From: Lathyrus oleraceus
Taxonomy: Eukaryota; Streptophyta; Magnoliopsida; Fabales; Fabaceae
NCBI RefSeq assembly: GCF_024323335.1
Contig: NC_066585.1
Coordinates: forward strand, 85,176,614 to 85,240,613
Reading direction: 5' to 3'
DNA length: 64,000 nt
Position numbers and translations under genes: made by a program. This document shows positions 58,709-64,000 of the stretch, piece by piece. The notes under the pieces were generated by a model. That model worked only from the letters and a program-made list of their open reading frames with translations, searched no databases and was not told where the DNA came from. How positions within the stretch are numbered: the first letter of the stretch is position 1; every line of letters begins with the position of its first letter.

Positions 58709-59722
58709 GTGAGGTTTGGGATTCTTGGCTATAGTAGGAGGATGGGCGGTGGGTGTTGAATGATCGTTGGGTGTTCTGGCTTAGGCGACTTTGGTAGGGT
58801 GATGGGGTGGGTGCGAAGCGATGTTGAGTCTCAGGTTGATGGTCAATTTGTTGGTGGTGGTATGGGGTATGCTCTTGGTATTGGGGTTGGGTGTATAGTA
58901 TGTTTTGGTTGTATTTGTGTGTTGGTTGAACGGAACGTTTGACGGACAGGGGGTTGTGTGTATCCGGTCTGACACTGTTGTTGGGGGTTTGATATTGAGG
59001 TGTCAAGTGTGTAAGTCATCTGACGTGGGTCATACAGGTACATATCCTTGGCGATGAACTAAAAACCAACCGATCTGTACCAAGCCATATAAGTACGACT
59101 TGTTTTTTTTTCAGTTGGCATGACTGCGTCAGTTAACACATGGTCATGACGGTGCTTCCATTTGCGACACTCCGGTCTTGCGAAGCTTTGCCATGGATTG
59201 AAGTTCCATTGGTCATTAACTTTGCGCAGATGCCATTCTCCTAGGCTAGCTGGGGGATCTGGGATGTTTTGGGGCATACCGAATTGCAGCTTCACACAAT
59301 CACTGTTGTGCATCTCCACGGTTGTGAATCGTATTATCGGTGTGCATGCAGTCCATACGACCGCGTCTTCAGCGTTGATCTGATGGTCATGGTCCAAATT
59401 AAGGTATGGACGTCAAATAAACTGAAACGTGAAAGAAGATAGGATTATAATCTAGGTAGAAGAAGTTAACAAAATATAACGAAATTATTAAAGTTATTTT
59501 TCTTACGTCTGTCGGTCGAAGATGATCCAACAAGTTGCGATACTGAGTAATACAATGTCTTGGACATCTTTTGTAACTCATACCACGTGCAGACCATCTA
59601 CACGAAAAAATCAAAAAATATTAGTTAGAGATAATAATCTTTAAAGAAGTAAGTAAAGATATAACAATTTAAACAACTTACTTTTGTGCATACGGAAATG
59701 TGAAAGGGTTGTTGTTGACGGG

Positions 59723-62271
59723 TGTCGCTACCGGGATTTCACGATAACGAAACCGGGACTAAAGAGAATGCCAAAGAGAGGCAAAGTCAGAAGAGTCACC
59801 ACCGAATTTTATTTAGTTTACCTCTATCGGAGAGGAGAGGGGAAATAGTCGATAAAACCCTCGGAAAAGAGACGCGCACGGGAAGCGCTAAAAGAGAATA
59901 AGGAATCGGTCTCGCAACCGAGATTTGGGTTCGGAAGTCGGTTATGTAAGGGGAAGGTATTAGCACCCCTTACGTCCATGGTACTCCATGGGAACCATTT
60001 GAGTTGTTTTACATACATGGGATTTATCTATTATTGTTTTATTTTCAAAAGAATGTGTGAAAAGAAGGGGATGTTTTTGTTATTATAGTGCTCGCCAAGG
60101 ATTATGGCCCTTGTGCCTACGTATCACTCATTCGGGGATGAGGAATCAGAGTTCCGTAGTTCGGAATAGAAAATATTTGTGTCTTGGTTGATTTTACCTT
60201 TGAAAAAAGGGTTTTCAGGATGATGCCCTAAGGCACAAAAATGAGTTTGATGAGTTGTATTGTTTTTACCTTGAATAAGGGTTTTATGAAAAAATGTTTG
60301 TGATTATTTTGTACTAAAGTCTATGGGCGAATGTGATTATTCTAGACAACAAGTCAAGCGTCCTGCGTCCAAAATAATCAGAGTAAGGGTAGGAATGCTC
60401 CATTCTCACTCATTCTCCACCACTTAAGGCTCGTGGCGCACAATAACAATCGTAATTATTAAGTGTTTTGAATTTGATTATGAAAATGCCACTTGACGTT
60501 GAATCAAGGGTTTGTTTTATTTTGATTATGAAATTTGGCTTATGCAACATGAATGCAAAGTAACCAACAAGAAGTTAAAGAGTCTCATTGTAAGGTAGCC
60601 CAAGAGAAAGCCTTTTGTGTGCAAAAGTGATCTAAGCTAAACAAAGGATAATAGTCTTACAAACATGTCCCCCTAAGGTGGTGCCATGATGTCATTCTTA
60701 CAACATGCATGTAAGTTACGGATGAAAATTCAAGTGTTTACAAAGTATCACAAAGAGTAAAGGAAGGCTTCCAAGCAAAGGTCCTAAGATGAAATCCTCT
60801 AAGTCCAAGTTGATTAAGAGTGGAATAAATATTTTTTGTCTTATCATTTTATCATGTTTTTGTTGTTTTTTAATTTATGATGACAATAAAATAAATAACA
60901 AGTAAATAAACATGCATGATGAGTTTGTACAATGATGATGATAATGAGTACTTGAATGTAAATTACAAGGTAATGACATAAAAGTAAATCACAAGATAAA
61001 GAATGACAATATCACAATGATAATGGTTAGTGAATGTAAATGACACATTAATGGATAGCTTATCATTGATGCAAAGTATTGAAGATGATTGAAAAATCAA
61101 CTAACAATAGATTTGTAACAAAGAAAGTTATGCAACCCTAAGTGTGTGGTTAGTGAACAATAAAATAAATTGCAAGGATGTAAAGTGCAATAATATAAAT
61201 GTTAGAAGTTAGTAGTTAATGGTTAGTGGTTAGTAGAATAAGAATAAGCAAATAGAATAATAAGTTAATGTAAAGAGAATGGTTTCATCTATGTATCAAA
61301 TGACCCAAACATGGTTGAAATAGAGGCAACCTATCAATGCCTCAAAGTATCATGAATGATCTATTGATCAATCATTAATAGGTTTGAAACATTGAAGGTT
61401 TTATCAACTCTAAACAACCATAGTCATGATTTAATAGATCTCATCAACCAATAAATATAAATGATAACAAGAAACAAAGTTTGATTGAAAATGGTAGATA
61501 AAAAGTAGTAAGAGCAAAAAATCCCCAAAAGGGTGTAAACCCAACAAAAACCACTTGTCTCAAAGTTGACTCAAATCTCTCTCAAAACACAACCCAAGAG
61601 TAAAAACCCATTTCCAAACACAAAACAAAACCAAAAATGTCAAGGAGTTTGAGTCTAAAATATTACCAAGATTGTGGTGTCAAAAACTAGGTTATTGTTG
61701 TGTTTGGGTTTGAGAATGAAGCAAAGAAAATCTTGGAAGAGGGTGACTATGGTTGTTGTGGTAGAAAAATGGAAGGGAAGAAAGTTGTATGTTTATGTGA
61801 TGGTGGTGAATGATTATGTAAATGAAGGTTATTACAAGTTTGCTACTGTTTTTTGTTGTGTGGAGATGGTGGATTTTTACATGGTGGTTGGGTGGTTCAA
61901 AGAAGAAAAGAGGGTTTGGGTGAGTTAGGGTTTAGGTTGAAAAAAGGGAGCTTGAAAAATGAGTGGGGATAATGCTCTATTTATAGGGGAAGCAAAGGGG
62001 TTGAAGTGAGTGAAAGAAAAGGTCCTCTAGGTAAAAAACAGAGCCATTTCTGCTGTCTGCGCAGGTGTAATCGGTTACCCTAATTAGGGTAATCGGTTAC
62101 ACAGTCCCAAAATGGCCAAAAAACAGTTTTTGGTCTGGATAATCGGTTACCCTGATTAGGGTAACCAGTTACCCAATTTTTTTTATAGAAATAATGAATG
62201 TGTGCATGTGCAGTAGGGTCATGGATCAGATGAAAATTATATCGGGGTAGGGTGAATTTTGGGGTATGACA
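59723..62271 (+). mobile_element. solo LTR, same family as 40330-43428 (2549 bp)
   Basis: It begins TGTCGCTACCGGGATTTCAC and ends TTTTGGGGTATGACA, flanked by the perfect 5-bp duplication ACGGG (59718-59722 and 62272-62276). CTCTATTTATAGGGG near 61976 is a likely TATA box. It is shorter than the other copy because of internal deletions (for example around 61030-61130). Near the end it carries GTAATCGGTTACCC and GGTAATCGGTTACAC in place of the ATCGAT palindromes of the other copy. It interrupts the PMD exon after SLAP. Confidence 0.92.
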
Positions 62272-62954
62272 ACGGGTGCTAGGGACGGTAGTCTTGACCA
62301 ACCCCATGCTTGTAGCAAAACAGCACATCTAGAAAATGTAGATGTGTCTTTTTGTGAGTTTTTGCACAAGGAGCTATAGAGATAGTCTAGACAAGCAGAT
62401 CCCCAACTGTAACTTCCTATTCTATCTACATGTCTAAGTAAAGGTAAATACATAATATGCATGATAGAACCACTACCTTCGGGAAATAAAAACGAGCCAA
62501 TTAACAACATAATGTAACATCTAGTTTTTATTATTCGAGCATCTTTGGTAGAATGCTCATCTAAGTATAAACTATTATAGTACGACTTAAGGCGTGAAAG
62601 TAGTATACCTTGACCTCTTGCGTTATCATCTAACAAATCAGTCTCCAAGAGATCCATGCAAATTGAATTTTCATAGTTGGTTTTACCATTAACAGCCTTA
62701 CCTTCAATGGGCAGTCCCAAAAGCATGTAGACGTCTTCTAACGTCACGGTACACTCACCAGCTGGGAATCAAAATGTGTGTGTCTCTGGTCTCCATCTTT
62801 TGCAAGACCTAGGTCTGATTGCTTGGTTTCGAGGTCTGCATGCATGCTTTGACAAGGTGTCTCCACTTGAATTGACGCCCATGTGCAAGGAATGAGTGGG
62901 GGCGCCAATTCATTTGGAGTGTGTGTCTGCATGTCTGACATGTGGCTGTCCTCT

Positions 62955-63103
62955 CTCTTGCATGCTGAACATGTCACTTCTTAATAGCTTGCATGATTGA
63001 CACATCATTTCGGAGTAGCTTGCATGTGCGACACGTCACTTCGGAGTAGCTTGCATGTGCGACACGTCACTTCGAACTAGCTAGCATGTGAGACACTTCA
63101 CTC
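62955..63103. repeat. 31-bp tandem repeat between divergent MURA and PMD genes
   Basis: Units with the word AGCTTGCATGTGCGACACGT followed by CACTTCGGAGT start exactly 31 bp apart at 62986, 63017, 63048 and 63079, with a partial, more diverged unit before 62986. The array lies between the start of the PMD coding sequence (about 62880) and the MURA start (63187). A TATA-like TATTTAAG at 63107-63114 follows on the MURA side. Confidence 0.92.
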
Positions 63104-63106
63104 CTC

Positions 63107-63114
63107 TATTTAAG
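63107..63114 (+). promoter_or_regulatory. TATA-like box upstream of the MURA ORF
   Basis: TATTTAAG lies 73 bases upstream of the ATG at 63187, just after the last 31-bp repeat. The assignment is from position and sequence only. Confidence 0.5.
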
Positions 63115-63186
63115 TGTCTTACTATCAACATCCAAGACACTTCATTCACATTCATCTACAGTAAGAAAATAGTTTTCATCTGCACA

Positions 63187-64000
63187 ATGTCATCTTCATC
63201 ATTATACAGTGTCAACGTTCACTACAACGGTGAAACATACGAGTCTGAGTTATATGGTTTTTGTTTTCGAAACAATGATACCATTAGACCCACGATCAAG
63301 AGAAATGCAACTTTCTTGCATTTGAAAAAAAAGAATACAATCATGTATAGGAATGGGTATTGTGTCAAAGATCACGTATCAAAATCCAATATTTTTTTAG
63401 AATAGTCAATGCAAGTTTTTCCTCCTTAAGGCACGAGACGATGAAGATGTTGAATACATGTTTATTAGTCATGAACATTCAGGCTGCAACTATATTGAAT
63501 TATACATTAATCTTCAACCATGTATACCATCTCAACAGTCTCAAATAACCAGTCAGGATGAATCTGGTGAATTTGATCCACAATGGTCAGATGACGTCAA
63601 CCCAGAAGCAGAAGCAGAAGTGGACGTCGTTGATGAAGAAGAAGAGGAGACCGAGATACAGGTTGATCATATGTTGAACAACGACTTTGAAGATGATGGT
63701 CAACCACCACCAATACCTCCTACTCATGTCTACAATCCTCCTCAACATATGACAAATATGGATTTGTACGACGATGAAACATCCAACAGTGTTTTCTATA
63801 ATCCATATCCGAGATCAGAAGGCGAATTAAAGGTGGGAGACATGTTTCGTACCAAAGAAGAATGTGTTTTGGCTATCAAAAAATTTCACATGAACAACTC
63901 TGCTGATTCTACAGTGAAATGACTGATTCTAGAAGGTATGTTATCGAATGTCGTAACATGATTTGTCGTTTGGCTGCGTCTTACAAAAAGAAAAATGACT
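63187..64000 (+). pseudogene. MURA-type (Mutator-like) transposase, N-terminal part
   Basis: From ATG 63187 the frame reads YSVNVHYNGETYESELYGFC, then RPTIKRNATFLHLKKK. After frameshifts near 63340 and 63430 it continues with a block ending YMFISHEHSGCNYIELYINL, then an acidic linker (AEVDVVDEEEEETEIQVDHM). GELKVGDMFRTKEECVLAIK, then KFHMNNSADSTVK, is the start of the MuDR N-terminal DNA-binding domain. One more frameshift after TVK (63915) is followed by DSRRYVIECRNMICRLAASY, where the Cys spacing of the MuDR zinc region begins. The catalytic domain is beyond the window. At least three frameshifts make this copy inactive. Confidence 0.85.

Larger units (their letters stand above)
46929..62880 (-). 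pseudogene. plant mobile domain (PMD/MAIN-like) protein gene, split by two insertions
   Basis: Minus-strand pieces in order are: 62272-62880 (CKRWRPETHTF, then LEDVYMLLGLPIEGKAVNG, RLKSYYNSLYLDE, LLIGSFLFPEGSGS and VLLQAWGWSRLPSLAP); 59682-59722; 59507-59597 (SARGMSYKRCPRHCITQYRN); 58714-59421 (VVWTACTPIIRFTTVEMHN, GEWHLRKVNDQWNFNPWQSF, a Gln/Pro/Thr-rich linker); and 46929-47310 (FNRPGRPSMSQPQPNFSSM, ending GGRLGDPGHHH). This is the plant mobile domain (aminotransferase-like) followed by a disordered tail. The solo LTR (59723-62271) and the Tat element (47311-58708) each interrupt the exon with their own target duplication. In addition, Trp codons have become TGA at 62769-62771 and 59413-59415, and there is a frameshift near 59059. 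It cannot encode a protein. Confidence 0.88.
46580..64000. mobile_element. Mutator-type unit with divergent MURA and PMD genes, nested insertions
   Basis: A plus-strand MURA-type transposase ORF (from 63187) and a minus-strand plant-mobile-domain ORF (from about 62880 down to 46929) leave a shared 300-bp region in opposite directions. The left end is put near 46580, where TAACCCACTTTTTCAAGG-type terminal-looking sequence follows the AT microsatellite. The right end is outside the window, so terminal inverted repeats cannot be confirmed. Without the two nested insertions the visible unit would be about 3.5 kb. PMD domains are known to occur in plant transposable elements, including Mutator-like ones. 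Both genes are mutated. Confidence 0.6.

Noticed and set aside
62955..63103. CRISPR-like regular repeats
   Set aside because: The 31-bp units abut directly without unique spacers, and the sequence is a plant chromosome; this is an ordinary tandem repeat.

Overview
This is a stretch of plant nuclear chromosome, most likely from a cool-season legume (Medicago, Trifolium, Pisum, Vicia or Lens type). The genes have plant-style introns with GT..AG borders. The DNA between them is AT-rich and packed with nested retroelements typical of legume genomes: a SIRE/Maximus-type Ty1/copia element with an envelope-like ORF, and Tat/Ogre-type Ty3/gypsy elements. The legume assignment is inference from repeat types and general resemblance; no search was run.

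Four host genes can be read with intact reading frames. They are the ribosomal protein eS12 gene (+, 6406-7380, 4 exons), a short TPR-like protein with a probable plastid/thylakoid-lumen leader (-, 10655-11519, 3 exons), a RABC1/RAB18-type small GTPase (-, 13743-17257, 6 exons) and a MAPKKK3-type MEKK protein kinase (-, 33327-37371, 11 exons). They are independent housekeeping or signalling genes and do not form an operon or pathway. An orphan exon resembling a leishmanolysin-like metallopeptidase lies at 38773-38866 with both splice sites preserved.

Layout. 1-6165: a LINE endonuclease fragment, an array of about 50-bp repeats, AT microsatellites and a decayed copy of the eS12 promoter. 6166-7380: the eS12 gene. 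8130-10340: a copia remnant. 10655-11519: the TPR gene. 11838-13240: a LINE reverse-transcriptase remnant. 13743-17257: RABC1, with a hAT-like element in an intron. 19082-32767: a Mutator-type fragment broken by a SIRE/Maximus element about 13 kb long. That element has flanks duplicated by about 230 bp, no target-site duplication, an internal inversion of about 3.6 kb, and a solo LTR of 1765 bp nested in the inversion. 33327-37371: MAPKKK3. 39362-44380: a small LTR-bounded element interrupted by a 3.1-kb solo LTR. 46580-64000: a Mutator-type unit whose two genes, a MURA transposase (+) and a plant-mobile-domain (PMD) gene (-), diverge from a common promoter region. The PMD gene is split by a 2.5-kb solo LTR and by a complete but pol-deleted 11.4-kb Tat-type element.

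The main interest is in the transposon architecture: three perfect solo-LTR insertions and one perfect two-LTR insertion, each with a recognisable 5-bp target-site duplication; a recently mobile Tat element that has lost most of its polymerase; a recombinant Maximus element; a 31-bp tandem array between divergent transposon genes; and a truncated duplicate of a ribosomal-protein promoter.
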